64,000 bases of DNA from Bolinopsis microptera (taxonomy: Eukaryota > Ctenophora > Tentaculata > Lobata > Bolinopsidae), in NCBI RefSeq assembly GCF_026151205.1, contig NC_087077.1, positions 806,001 through 870,000 on the forward strand, in the 5' to 3' direction. Position 1 is the stretch's first letter; the number at the start of each line of letters is the position of its first letter. This document shows, one piece after another, positions 36,501-47,837 of the stretch. The notes beneath the pieces were generated by a model. It was given only the letters and a program-made list of their open reading frames with translations. It was not told where the DNA came from and searched no databases. Made by a program: the position numbers and the translations under genes.

Positions 36501-39500
36501 ACGTACATTTTCAGCAAATCGCATTAAAAATCTATCTTTAACTTCATGATGATGAAGACACTGTTCTATAAATATCCTATCAGGTAGTGTCACGTGTTGT
36601 TGTATCAACTCTATTTACAAACACGGCTGTAAAACGGTTGTATATATTGGGTACATCGCCATGAATATTGTGCAAAATAATACACGCTAATTTTATCTTG
36701 CCCAACAAACTAGTGACCTTATTTACTGAGCTGGTTAAGCATGTATTATCCCTGTTCATTACAAATTCATCCTGGTCATGGTAAACGCACATCTTAAATA
36801 AATAAGTTTGGTGAACAATCTCAAATATAATACAAGTTAAACTATCGTATCACTTATATGTTTTTAACCCAACTCCAATCAGTTTCAAATATAATACGCT
36901 TATCAATATTAATATTGATTAATGAATGACATTGTTTAAATGTTATTACTCAATGTTACGCTCGTTATCTTTAAATGTACTCGGTTTCTACAGTGGGTTC
37001 TAATAGTTACAGTGGGTTCTAATAGTTACTTTTATATTAAGCTGAGTAACATGCCTAGTTTTATAATCTATGAAACGAACGTTAAGTTGGAACGAGAAAT
37101 AACAATTTTACTCAGTTATCGCCATTATTACCGGTATCTTTATGTTTATAAGTTATCATTTAAAGTTAACCGCATTCTGATAACAAGTTATACATTGAAG
37201 TCTCCAGAGTTTTATGGGTCCTAAATCTGATGGCACCCTGTACAGTGTACACCACTACTACCGGCCTGATGGCACCCTGTACAGTGTACAGTGTACACCA
37301 CTACTACCGGCCTGATGGCACCCTGTACAGTGTACACCACTACTACCGGCCTGATGGCACCCTGTACAGTGTACACCACTACTACCGGCCTGATGGGCGA
37401 TGGCACCCTGTACAGTGTACACCACTACTACCGGCCTGATGGCACCCTGTACAGTGTACACCACTACTACCGGCCTGATGGGCGATGGCACCCTGTACAG
37501 TGTACACCACTACTACCGGCCTGATGGCACCCTGTACAGTGTACACCACTACTACCGGCCGGTTCTAGACCGCAACCTGCCGGTTACCAACCCTTATCAA
37601 CCAGTACAACTGTATAAGGCGGATGGTAATGGTAAATTAGACCAGAGGCCAGGGTTCCTGGTTGCGGTTTTAGGTCCGGTAGTTGATCTGAAGTCAAGAT
37701 GCTAATTCTGCAGTTACAATGATTACTGGTACAGTAATGATTCGGGTTATAAACCTCATAAAGCTCAATGATTATAATATTTACCTACTTATGTTAGTAC
37801 TCCTTAAAAGTGGAACTGTTATATTATGAAATAATTCCAACGTAAAGTATGAATACTAGCGGATCCCACCAAACAGGGTTCCTAATATGATCGGTTTATA
37901 ATCCTGATGATTGTGACGTCACAGTCAGGTTATATAACCTGTATGTTACGACTCTGTGCATTCCTAAATGTAGCTGTGTAAAATGGGATCTGTCAGAAAT
38001 CAGAATACCTATTACCAGAATACCTGTTACCTTGTAAGATAAGACAACAGGTCCTGGGAAACACATTGTTAACTGTGGTAACATGTTCCTGTCAGATCAT
38101 ATTATACAGAGTTATTATTAGTGCCGTTGTCAGGAGACTGTCAAGTATAATAACAGGTAACAATGTAAATTTATATGGTATTTGGTATTTGACACCAAAA
38201 AGGGGCGCGTATTATTATAAGTCCTATCAGGTTTGGGAGTAGCAGCTTTTTTAAATGAACCCATACAATTCATGATAGAGTAACCGTTAAGAATAATAGG
38301 TTATGAGTGTTATGATAGAGTAACCGTTAGGAATAATAGGTTATGAGTGTTATGATAGAGTAACCGTTAAGAATAATAGGTTATGAGTGTTATGATAGAG
38401 TAACCGTTAAGAATAATAGGTTATGAGTGTTATGATAGAGTAACCGTTAGGAATAGGTTATGAGTGTTATGATAGAGTAACCGTTAAGAATAATAGGTTA
38501 TGAGTGTTATGATAGAGTAACCGTTAAGAATAATAGGTTATGAGTGTTATGATAGAGTAACCGTTAAGAATAATAGGTTATGAGTGTTATGATAGAGTAA
38601 CCGTTAGGAATAGGTTATGAGTGTTATGATAGAGTAACCGTTAAGAATAATAGGTTATGAGTGTTATGATAGAGTAACCGTTAAGAATAATAGGTTATGA
38701 GTGTTATGATAGAGTAACCGTTAAGAATAATAGGTTATGAGTGTTATGATAGAGTAACCGTTAGGAATAGGTTATGAGTGTTATGATAGAGTAACCGTTA
38801 AGAATAATAGGTTATGAGTGTTATGATAGAGTAACCGTTAAGAATAATAGGTTATGAGTGTTATGATAGAGTAACCGTTAGGAATAGGTTATGAGTGTTA
38901 TGATAGAGTAACCGTTAAGAATAATAGGTTATGAGTGTTATGATAGAGTAACCGTTAAGAATAATAGGTTATGAGTGTTATGATAGATTTTGCAAGTAGA
39001 CATTCCAACCATTCCAATAATGGATTAGCTAGTGATGAATATATGGTATTTGGTATTTGACACCAAAAAGGGGCGCGTATTATTATAAGTCCTATCAGGT
39101 TTGGGTGTAGCAGCTTTTTTAAATGAACCCATACAATTCATGATAGAGTAACCGTTAAGAATAGGTTATGAGTAAGTAGTAGTAAGTAAGTAGTGAGTGT
39201 TATGATGGATTTTGCAAGTAGACATTCCAACCGTTCCAATAATGGATTAGCTAGTGATGAATATCACTACTACTACTAATAGCCCTGAATTTGACAAGGA
39301 TCTTTTAATTTAACAAGCTTTCGTCGTGACATTTGGGGAGAAATTACATTAAAATCAAATAGGATGTCTATCTGTTTGATTAATTGTACTCCTCGCAGCT
39401 CCATTAAATTTGATTACAACAAAGCGACATAAAAACCTCTATTTGCCTCTTTTTTCTCAGGGGACAATAAAAGACAAATCGTAGAATCTATTGAACACGA

Positions 39501-42500
39501 TCTGGTTAAGTACATTGCTACACTGACCTAGTAACCTAGGCGTGTCTATAATAACAGCAAGGTAATAAGTATACACACTGTACGAAACCATTAAAGAACA
39601 TTAAAATTAAATTCCTTGCCGTACGTGGGTACTGAGAATGGGTATGTGCCAGCGATACAACGAGGCCCCAATCTCCCAAATACTTGTCAAGGTATTGGGG
39701 ATCTTGAAGTAAGAGGCCCCATCTCCCAAATACTTGTCAAGGTATTGGGGATCTTGAAGTAAGAGATTTGAGCAGAGTGAATGAATACTTGTCAAGGTAT
39801 TGGGGATCTTGAAGTAAGAGGCCCCAATCTCCCAAATACTTGTCAAGGTATCGGGGATATTGAAGTAAGAGATTGTAGCAGAGTGAATGATCTCCCAAAT
39901 ACTTGTCAATGTATTGGGGATCTTGAAGTAAGAGATTTGAGCAGAGTGAATGATCTCCCAAATACTTGTCAAGGTATTGGGGATCTTGAAGTAAGAGATT
40001 TGAGCAGAGTGAATGATCTCCCAAATACTTGTCAAGGTATTGGGGATCTTGAAGTAAGAGATTTGAGCATAGTGAAAGATCTCTTCTTTTGAGAGAAGCA
40101 CGGGGTTTTGTTAAAACAAAACCATTTCGTTCGGATACATTTAAATGAAGAGCCCTGTAATTTATGAATAATTAACTTTCCTTCCGTAAAATTGGCTATT
40201 AAGTTCCACGCCATTGTAGCTCAAAGAACGTACAATTATCTCATGTTTTAAACTTGTAAACATCACAATATGATATATTGCAGGAAATGAACATTTACAC
40301 ACAAATGTCTCTGTCGTTACCACATTACATGGGAACATTTGGGGAAGTTTAAATTCTTAACATTCCCATGCTTAACATTCAATAAAGGGTGGACACACTA
40401 TCTTTGGATTTTTTATAAATTCGGAGTATTCCATCTGTTGAGATAGAAAATGAAAATGAAAGTGAAAGTGAAAGTGAAAGTGAAATTTTACCTGAACGCA
40501 TTCCTCGTTAGAGTGAGCAGCCGCCAAGTGAAGAGCCGTTCTACCGTTGTAATCTATCTTGTTCACATTACAACCTGAAAATCACAACGATTCAATTTAA
40601 CTCGATTTAATTTGTTAATTTTAATTCCGTTTCAAAAACTTTTGGTGAATTAGGTCAATATAATAGCTGTTGAACAACAATGGAGAATATTCCTAATCAG
40701 TACAGCTTAACATTCCATTGAAGTACCTGCAGGGGTTTTGTAACACGCCCACCCAACCAGTTCAGTGTATATTAAGGACAACTACAACAGATAGCAGTAG
40801 TGTTTAAGGGGGCAGGAGCACATTACAAACATGCAATCAGTAAACGGTATTTATATTTCATATTTGGTTGAGTGATGTAGCGAGCATGTTAAATTGCCAC
40901 GTTATGGTTAGTAAAATGTAGAGTGTATTCATGTGACAAGCTTTAAGTGACATCATTCCCTTTAAACGTTTAACTAATCCCAGTTAAGGGCTGTGATCAA
41001 GTGCCTTTGGTAAACACTTGATAACAAGCATTAATCATCTGCCCACTGGATTCAGTTTTACGATTTAGACTGAAAAACAGTCGGTCTATGAATCTTTGTG
41101 AAGTATAAAATATCAAATCCTCGACTTTCCACAGCAAATTATTTTCAATCCAACGTGTTTTGTAATTGATGGGGTAGGGTCATGTTATTTAGTGTCTACT
41201 TAAGTATTGATGTCGATTGTCGAAATTAACAATTGCTTGTTGTTGATACAACACTAATGTGATGTTTTGTGTTTACTGCTGCTTACTTTCAGTAGACAAA
41301 CGATTCATATATTTTTATAGATCGTGTGAAAAATAAAACTTGAGGAGTTACATACGCAGTTGTGTTTTAAAATGTAATAGTAAGCCTTAAAGAATTAAGC
41401 ATAACGTAGGAAAGGGCTCTTAGTGAATATTATTCTTACTGGAAATAATATGAGATCATCAACTGTTACGAATAAAATACGACAACTTTGTGAATCTTTA
41501 TCCCATCCAGAATGCAGACAACAACAAGCTAAGTTACCTAATTATGTGAACATTTTAAAAGGCTATAATTTGTTTAATAAGTCCCATGTTAGATATAGGC
41601 CACCGATCAATCTGCTTCCAAAATAAACTGTTTAAGTTAACACTTTGGACCAACAGCTATAAACCACACCCTCTTTAAGAACAAGACAGAGCACCAGATC
41701 TACCAGACTTCAGATCTAGAATCTATAAGTCTGATATTCAAGTTACGCTGAAGTGCTAACACTGCCTCCTGGAAACTAGTGTCTGTTATCTGACAGTTTG
41801 GCACGTACTGCACGTGCTAAGCGCGCCCATTAACCCTGTTAGATCTCCCCACACTTCCCTCACTGCCCCACTCATCTCCCCCTATTGTTCGCTATCTTCC
41901 TACTCCAACATTCCCTCACCCTGATTGGGTGAACTGTGACACGTGATATGTTATCGTGTAATCTGATTGGTTAACAGCAGCATGGTGCAAGTGCAGACAA
42001 TTTGTCAGGCTCGTGCGGAGACTTCCTGGACGGATTTGAGAGTGAGTGGGGTGCAAGACAATAAGGGAGAAGAAGGGACTAGAAGGGACAGCACGGCAGA
42101 CAGAGTGTTAACTGCACTCCAATTACCAACATCTCATAAAGTACAGGGAGACTTGTATAATATAATTTAAACGTTAGAAAGTATTCTGGTCACATAACAT
42201 AGTAGATACTTTTCTCAACAGAATCATTTAAATTCTAACTGCACAGAGCTGAGTGAGGTATTACCATTTTCATTGAACAACATTCCCCAATATAACACTG
42301 GAACAAAGTAAATTGTATCTAATAGACCACACCTCAACTTACTGACCGTTCTTAATACAGATGTTTAGCGCCTTGGATCTTTGAAGGGTGTCATTGCTGT
42401 AACTGCACAGCTTGTGTATTGATGTCTCTCCTAATCTGTTCGTTACATCAGCTTTAGCTCCACATTGGATCAAAAACCGGTACTGAAACAGAGCCTTGTA

Positions 42501-43616
42501 ATGTAAAATAGCACGGCATAAACGGTTCTGGAGGACTTAAATTTACTTTTTAGGAAGAAACTAATTACTTTACATGTTCTCGCGAGTTGGGACCAATACT
42601 TTTAGTTTCACAATAAACTGGCAAGTTTGTTCTAACCTGGAGGTAAGAGAACTGCTCAGTTCTAGCAGTGTAATGTAACACACTGTTCCCTTCAGAGTCC
42701 ACAGCGTTTACGTTAGCTCCAGCTGCTAGGAGCAGTCTTGTACATTCTGAGGTGGACAGTTATTTTAGCATTAACATGTTCTCAATATTAGACAGCAATT
42801 GTATCGTAGATGTTAACAAACTTGAGACCATGCTACTTGTATATAATTGTATCTAGTAAAAGATGATTTTGGAGTTGAATAGGCGAAATATTAACTAGCA
42901 CTATTATGAAACTGTTGACTATTGACTGACCTATGTTATCAGAGCACTCTAAAAGAGGAGTGCGCCCACTCCATGTTCCCTTAGCATTGGGATCAGCTCC
43001 AGCTTCTAGCAGTAGCTTTAGGAAGTTAGCATTACCACGTGATGCAACCCAGTGGAGTGGTGTTTTAGAGTCTAGATCACCTGAGCATTAATGTGATATT
43101 ATCAAGTACACTTTTATTATTTGTCCAAGCATGGAAGTAAGTGCTAATGAAAAAATATTTCATGCTAAGACATTTCAAGATAAAGTTAGTTTAGCTGATT
43201 AAAAAATCTTTACCTGCAACAGATGTGTCTTCAAGATCAATGTGTGAATTAAGGGGGGCTCCTGCTTTAATAGCTGACAGAAGGCATGCCTCATCTTCAT
43301 TCATTACAGCGTACATAACACCGTAATGGGTTTTCTGAAATAGTTTGACCCTCTAAAACTTGAATTGAATTTAAAGATGCATTTACAGAGTTTACTTCAA
43401 TCAGCCTAAAAGTATAAAAAATGCTTGTATAAAGTATAAAAAATGCTTTTACTTCAATCAGCCTAAAAGTATAAAAAATCCGTAAACAGGTAATGATAAT
43501 AACAATCGTTATAAGTTAATTTACAGCAACATACGTTTAACACATGTTTTCTCTTTCGCTTCGAAAATCTCTTCAGCAGAGTTGGAACTATATTTTTCAT
43601 TACCATTTTGGTTCAT
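21543..43616 (-). CDS. Ankyrin-repeat and SOCS-box (ASB-like) protein
   Basis: Likely substrate-recognition subunit of a Cullin5-Elongin B/C ubiquitin ligase (family inference). Ten minus-strand exons join in phase: 43616-43542, 43334-43214, 43080-42931, 42746-42637, 42482-42347, 40574-40492, 34951-34834, 34515-34377, 32214-32090 and 21955-21543; about 489 codons. Exons 2-8 encode ankyrin repeats, e.g. KTPLHWVASRGNANFLKLLL, LLLAAGANVNAVDSEGNSVL, DYNGRTALHLAAAHSNEECV and DYDGMTPLHFASRRR. The last exon opens with a SOCS-box BC motif, SLQSLCRLAIRRL. The Cul5-box part (LELTQPPSSGFL) is degenerate. About 95 residues follow the box, whereas SOCS boxes usually close the protein. The first exon is least certain: it uses a weak GTTAAA donor to keep phase, and the stronger GTATGT site at 43534 would break the frame. 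Introns reach 10 kb and are minisatellite-rich. Confidence 0.85.
21972..22210 (+). repeat. 20-bp minisatellite of fused CRE and E-box
   Basis: About twelve units of TGACGTCATGTCACGTGGTG. Each holds the CRE palindrome TGACGTCA and the E-box palindrome CACGTG. A few units are mutated to CACATG. The array ends about 17-20 bases from the last-exon acceptor at 21955, after a TACTAAC branch-point-like motif. The same repeat recurs at 34532-34695. Confidence 0.95.
22788..23052 (+). repeat. 9/12-bp minisatellite
   Basis: Alternating GGCTATACT and GGTTATACT units, with occasional extra ACT triplets (CTATACTACTGG) giving a mixed 9- and 12-base period. It is open in several frames purely because of its period. 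Confidence 0.95.
24151..24222 (+). repeat. 36-bp direct duplication
   Basis: Two adjacent copies beginning AGTTCTAATAACTATATC. Confidence 0.85.
26640..26790. promoter_or_regulatory. CCAAT-box and E-box cluster inside intron
   Basis: Within 150 bases there are CCAAT motifs in GCCAATCA, ACCAATCA, reverse TATTGGTC and ACCAATGG contexts, plus two CACGTG(A/G) E-boxes. Such spacing resembles NF-Y/USF-type promoters (established knowledge). No matching transcript could be recognised, so an alternative or nested promoter is only a possibility. Confidence 0.35.
27772..28069 (+). repeat. 12-bp minisatellite (AGTGTGACCTAT)n
   Basis: About 25 nearly identical units; two carry CTACAG in place of CTATAG. 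The 174-codon open frame (SVTY repeats) is a product of the 12-base period. Confidence 0.95.
29360..29460 (+). repeat. About 45-bp direct duplication
   Basis: Two copies of TGTTACCTGATACATTTATT followed by the same AAATAATGAAAT and GATACAGTTATTGT stretch. Confidence 0.8.
30690..31212 (+). repeat. About 180-bp direct repeat pair
   Basis: 30690-30872 and 31034-31212 are highly similar, sharing AAGAGGTTACAC, TTTCAGTGACATTCGAGCAT and CCCTGATCGTTTT in order, with about 160 unrelated bases between them. Confidence 0.85.
32005..32089 (+). repeat. AGTAGTAACTAT-type array abutting a donor
   Basis: Imperfect 12-17-base units of AGTAACTATGA/AGTAGTAACTA run directly into the 5' splice site of the exon ending at 32090 (gene on minus strand). 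Confidence 0.85.
32222..32965 (+). repeat. 26-bp minisatellite abutting an acceptor
   Basis: About 28 units of GAGGAGTAACGTGATTA followed by AGGAGCAGT, with AAGG/AGGG variants in blocks that suggest higher-order duplication. The array begins about ten bases upstream (gene sense) of the acceptor at 32214. Confidence 0.95.
32966..34376. other. Remainder of intron 8 of ankyrin/SOCS gene
   Basis: AT-rich, with no exon, array or mobile element recognised. Confidence 0.5.
34532..34695 (+). repeat. 20-bp CRE/E-box minisatellite, second locus
   Basis: About eight units of the same TGACGTCATGTCACGTGGTG repeat as at 21972-22210. Orientation relative to the gene is the same, and it again ends about 17 bases from a 3' splice site (acceptor at 34515). 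Confidence 0.95.
34957..35899 (+). repeat. 12-bp minisatellite (GAGGGGTATGTG)n
   Basis: Nearly 80 units with GGCATGTG, GGTGTGTG and GGTATGGG variants. The AATTGTGAGGGG interruption appears twice (35322, 35848), which points to internal duplication. On the gene strand it is (CACATACCCCTC)n, a pyrimidine-rich tract ending five bases before the acceptor at 34951. The 300-codon PLTYPSHTPH frame is a repeat artefact. Confidence 0.95.
35900..37227. other. Intron 6 of ankyrin/SOCS gene, unstructured part
   Basis: No coding or structured feature was recognised. Confidence 0.5.
37228..37562 (+). repeat. 36-45-bp minisatellite rich in GTACAGTGTACA
   Basis: About eight or nine units of GGCACCCTGTACAGTGTACA followed by CCACTACTACCGGCCTGAT. 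Length variants come from an extra GTGTACA or GGGCGAT. Each unit holds two overlapping GTACA palindromes. Confidence 0.9.
38173..39264 (+). repeat. Tandem segmental duplication with unequal minisatellite content
   Basis: Flanks beginning ATATGGTATTTGGTATTTGA recur at 38173 and about 39039. Flanks ending TTGCAAGTAGACATTCCAAC recur at about 38988 and 39212. Copy 1 holds the expanded 40-bp array (38270-38985). Copy 2 holds about one unit plus a short AGTAAGTAGT run. Confidence 0.9.
38270..38985 (+). repeat. 40-bp minisatellite with higher-order periodicity
   Basis: About 18 units of GATAGAGTAACCGTTAAGAA followed by TAATAGGTTATGAGTGTTAT. Shortened GGAATAGG units occur after every two or three long ones, so blocks of several units have been duplicated together. 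Confidence 0.95.
39265..39655. other. Intronic sequence between arrays
   Basis: Nothing recognised. Confidence 0.4.
39656..40085 (+). repeat. About 60-bp minisatellite
   Basis: About seven or eight units containing CAAATACTTGTCAAGGTATT, GGGGATCTTGAAGTAAGAG and, in most, ATTTGAGCAGAGTGAATGAT. Unit lengths differ by deletion of the last part. The open frames across it are repeat artefacts. Confidence 0.9.
40446..40485 (+). repeat. (GTGAAA)n microsatellite just inside a donor
   Basis: A short copy of the hexamer array seen at 2585-2743, again starting within about ten bases of a 5' splice site (exon ending at 40492, minus strand). Confidence 0.9.
40575..42346. other. Intron 5 of ankyrin/SOCS gene
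   Basis: No exon was recognised. Two reverse CCAAT motifs (TGATTGGGTG, CTGATTGGTTA) flank an ACACGTGAT E-box near 41920-41975, a promoter-like arrangement that I cannot tie to a transcript. Confidence 0.4.
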
Positions 43617-44680
43617 GTGTTCCTGAATAATATTTAATATTCATAGTTATCATTAAAATTTAAACTCAAATAATAAGTAATATCCATTGATTGAACTTTT
43701 CCCAATTTAGTAGACATTGAATGGAATCGAAATATTTAGCAAGATCGTAGACACATTTTAACTTAAAAAAGTAAAGATATTGTTATTTTACCCCAATTTG
43801 CTTCTTCTGATATAATAAAGATGTAAACATGTTGCTTAAAATAGCTTTTTGGATGTGCTAACTTTCAGTACAAACTACAACTGTTTCTCGTAATAGTACT
43901 GACCAACCCTAACAAACCCCTCTGATCAAGCATTTCAAGGCGTGAGAGTTGTTACTCATTCTATTTTTCTATTTAAGAGTATGCTTGATCCATAGTTATT
44001 GTACGCATTGATGGGACAATCTCTTACTAATCGGTTTCAGTCATAAATTCAAAAGGAGAAGAATTTCACGATTAAATTCAGTGTCCTCAGTGCAGAGAGG
44101 TATTGGAAAAAGTAGGGTGATCACACCCATTTAAGTAAAACAAAATTTAGGTAAAACAAAATTTAAATTTTATTGCCATTAATTCATTGAATAGAAAAAC
44201 CAGATTGACGAATCTAAAACTTTTTAAAAGATTTTGTGGAACAGTCATTAATGTAACAAAGAGATGTTACCAGGATAAGTGTTCAACAGAACAGTTAAGC
44301 TCTCTGAATGTGATGTACCAAGAATCAATCCAAATCAAATCAAGAATAATGACATAAACATCATTACTTATTCTTAAAACAGTCGTCCTAATCATCTGGC
44401 TGTTATAGTGCCAGACAATGATTACTTCAAATATTACATAATTATATTGGTTAAAGAACTAGCATATTATAACCAATGCGAAATCATCATTTACAAATAG
44501 TCTAAAGAAATCCACTAAGCAAAACAATTTAAGTAGCAGCAAGAGACTAACTACTTAGTAAAAGTACTTAGTCAAGGACAGTGAACTGCTCCTAGACAGA
44601 AATAATTTCCTCTTTTGGTACCGTACAAATTGTATGTCTATTATATAACCTACCAAGACGCGCGCCGAATTGGACTCGTC
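43617..44680. other. Region upstream of ankyrin/SOCS first coding exon
   Basis: Presumed 5' UTR, intron and promoter of the minus-strand gene. On the minus strand, ATGGGTAGACGAG leads to a good donor (GTAGGT near 44652), but joining it to the next exon candidate gives a stop. It may be a 5' UTR exon or nothing. Confidence 0.35.
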
Positions 44681-47600
44681 TACCCATGAAAAGTTACCGG
44701 CTGGTGGTGGTACTAGAGTTGGTTTAATTTAAACAGACGGCTTGACCTCGCGCGCAACAACAAGCATGATTTGCACGCGTGGCGTATTCCAATGTTCAGG
44801 CAGCTACCACGTGACACAATTCAGCCAACCAGAGTACAGGAATCCGCAAAGTTAAAGTTGCAAACTTTTGATCGGCCCGAAAGGGGACTTTTCTGGAGAT
44901 TTTGATATAACTCAACAATTACGTTGTCTTGAATTTTCCTCCTGGAGAGGTAACGTTACTTTTAAAAGAGGAACATGTTACAAAAAACCGGAAGTCTCCA
45001 ACTCTTTTACTTTCAAAGTTAAGCCCCATCCGGTCAGGGTTCCTGGGTGTAGCTGGCTGACGCCGAATAGGGTGTTTTGGCCGTTCTAACTTAAGACTTT
45101 TAAGAATTAAAGCAGCCGTATTGATCTTCCAAACCTACAACTTTCAAGGGCTAGAATTCGCTGTATTTTGCCGTTAAAACACAACTTGAACTGTTTAACT
45201 TCATGATTGGGCCGTAGTTCAAAAGCAAATTGGCAAGAAGTGGTGCTCACGGTCTCACTTAACGTCACTTATCGCTCAGTTAAGAGCGACCATGGTCTTA
45301 AGCGACAGACAGCCTGCAGGCATATGATCCGAATACGAAATATCCTTGTGTTCGGCATTTAATAGCCCTAATTGGTTACTTCGTACATGTAGCTGGCTGA
45401 CGCCGAATAGGGTGTTTTGGCCGTTCTAACTTAAGACTTTTAAGAATTAAAGCAGCCGTATTGATCTTCCAAACCTACAACTTTCAAGGGCTAGAATTCG
45501 CTGTATTTTGCCGTTAAAACACAACTTGAACTGTTTAACTTCATGATTGGGCCGTAGTTCAAAAGCAAATTGGCAAGAAGTGGTGCTCACGGTCTCACTT
45601 AACGTCACTTATCGCTCAGTTAAGAGCGACCATGGTCTTAAGCGACAGACAGCCTGCAGGCATATGATCCGAATACGAAATATCCTTGTGTTCGGCATTT
45701 AATAGCCCTAATTGGTTACTTCGTACCCATGAAAAGTTACCGGCTGGTGGTGGTACTAGAGTTGGTTTAATTTAAACAGACGGCTTGACCTCGCGCGCAA
45801 CAACAAGCATGATTTGCACGCGTGGCGTATTCCAATGTTCAGGCAGCTACCACGTGACACAATTCAGCCAACCAGAGTACAGGAATCCGCAAAGTTAAAG
45901 TTGCAAACTTTTGATCGGCCCGAAAGGGGACTTTTCTGGAGATTTTGATATAACTCAACAATTACGTTGTCTTGAATTTTCCTCCTGGAGAGGTAACGTT
46001 ACTTTTAAAAGAGGAACATGTTACAAAAAACCGGAAGTCTCCAACTCTTTTACTTTCAAAGTTAAGCCCCATCCGGTCAGGGTTCCTGGGTGTAGCTGGC
46101 TGACGCCGAATAGGGTGTTTTGGCCGTTCTAACTTAAGACTTTTAAGAATTAAAGCAGCCGTATTGATCTTCCAAACCTACAACTTTCAAGGGCTAGAAT
46201 TCGCTGTATTTTGCCGTTAAAACACAACTTGAACTGTTTAACTTCATGATTGGGCCGTAGTTCAAAAGCAAATTGGCAAGAAGTGGTGCTCACGGTCTCA
46301 CTTAACGTCACTTATCGCTCAGTTAAGAGCGACCATGGTCTTAAGCGACAGACAGCCTGCAGGCATATGATCCGAATACGAAATATCCTTGTGTTCGGCA
46401 TTTAATAGCCCTAATTGGTTACTTCGTACATGTAGCTGGCTGACGCCGAATAGGGTGTTTTGGCCGTTCTAACTTAAGACTTTTAAGAATTAAAGCAGCC
46501 GTATTGATCTTCCAAACCTACAACTTTCAAGGGCTAGAATTCGCTGTATTTTGCCGTTAAAACACAACTTGAACTGTTTAACTTCATGATTGGGCCGTAG
46601 TTCAAAAGCAAATTGGCAAGAAGTGGTGCTCACGGTCTCACTTAACGTCACTTATCGCTCAGTTAAGAGCGACCATGGTCTTAAGCGACAGACAGCCTGC
46701 AGGCATATGATCCGAATACGAAATATCCTTGTGTTCGGCATTTAATAGCCCTAATTGGTTACTTCGTACCCATGAAAAGTTACCGGCTGGTGGTGGTACT
46801 AGAGTTGGTTTAATTTAAACAGACGGCTTGACCTCGCGCGCAACAACAAGCATGATTTGCACGCGTGGCGTATTCCAATGTTCAGGCAGCTACCACGTGA
46901 CACAATTCAGCCAACCAGAGTACAGGAATCCGCAAAGTTAAAGTTGCAAACTTTTGATCGGCCCGAAAGGGGACTTTTCTGGAGATTTTGATATAACTCA
47001 ACAATTACGTTGTCTTGAATTTTCCTCCTGGAGAGGTAACGTTACTTTTAAAAGAGGAACATGTTACAAAAAACCGGAAGTCTCCAACTCTTTTACTTTC
47101 AAAGTTAAGCCCCATCCGGTCAGGGTTCCTGGGTGTAGCTGGCTGACGCCGAATAGGGTGTTTTGGCCGTTCTAACTTAAGACTTTTAAGAATTAAAGCA
47201 GCCGTATTGATCTTCCAAACCTACAACTTTCAAGGGCTAGAATTCGCTGTATTTTGCCGTTAAAACACAACTTGAACTGTTTAACTTCATGATTGGGCCG
47301 TAGTTCAAAAGCAAATTGGCAAGAAGTGGTGCTCACGGTCTCACTTAACGTCACTTATCGCTCAGTTAAGAGCGACCATGGTCTTAAGCGACAGACAGCC
47401 TGCAGGCATATGATCCGAATACGAAATATCCTTGTGTTCGGCATTTAATAGCCCTAATTGGTTACTTCGTACCCATGAAAAGTTACCGGCTGGTGGTGGT
47501 ACTAGAGTTGGTTTAATTTAAACAGACGGCTTGACCTCGCGCGCAACAACAAGCATGATTTGCACGCGTGGCGTATTCCAATGTTCAGGCAGCTACCACG

Positions 47601-47837
47601 TGACACAATTCAGCCAACCAGAGTACAGGAATCCGCAAAGTTAAAGTTGCAAACTTTTGATCGGCCCGAAAGGGGACTTTTCTGGAGATTTTGATATAAC
47701 TCAACAATTACGTTGTCTTGAATTTTCCTCCTGGAGAGGTAACGTTACTTTTAAAAGAGGAACATGTTACAAAAAACCGGAAGTCTCCAACTCTTTTACT
47801 TTCAAAGTTAAGCCCCATCCGGTCAGGGTTCCTGGGT
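44681..47837 (+). repeat. Nested tandem duplication A-B-B-A-B-B-A-B-A
   Basis: Module A (about 367 bp) starts TACCCATGAAAAG at 44681, 45724, 46767 and 47470. Module B (336-340 bp) starts TGTAGCTGGCTGACG at 45048, 45388, 46091, 46431 and 47134. A-to-A distances are 1043, 1043 and 703. Copies look identical by eye, so the duplication is very recent or an assembly artefact. A carries GCGCGC and CACGTG motifs. The repeated 73-codon frame is shared by copies and shows no known domain. Confidence 0.95.
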
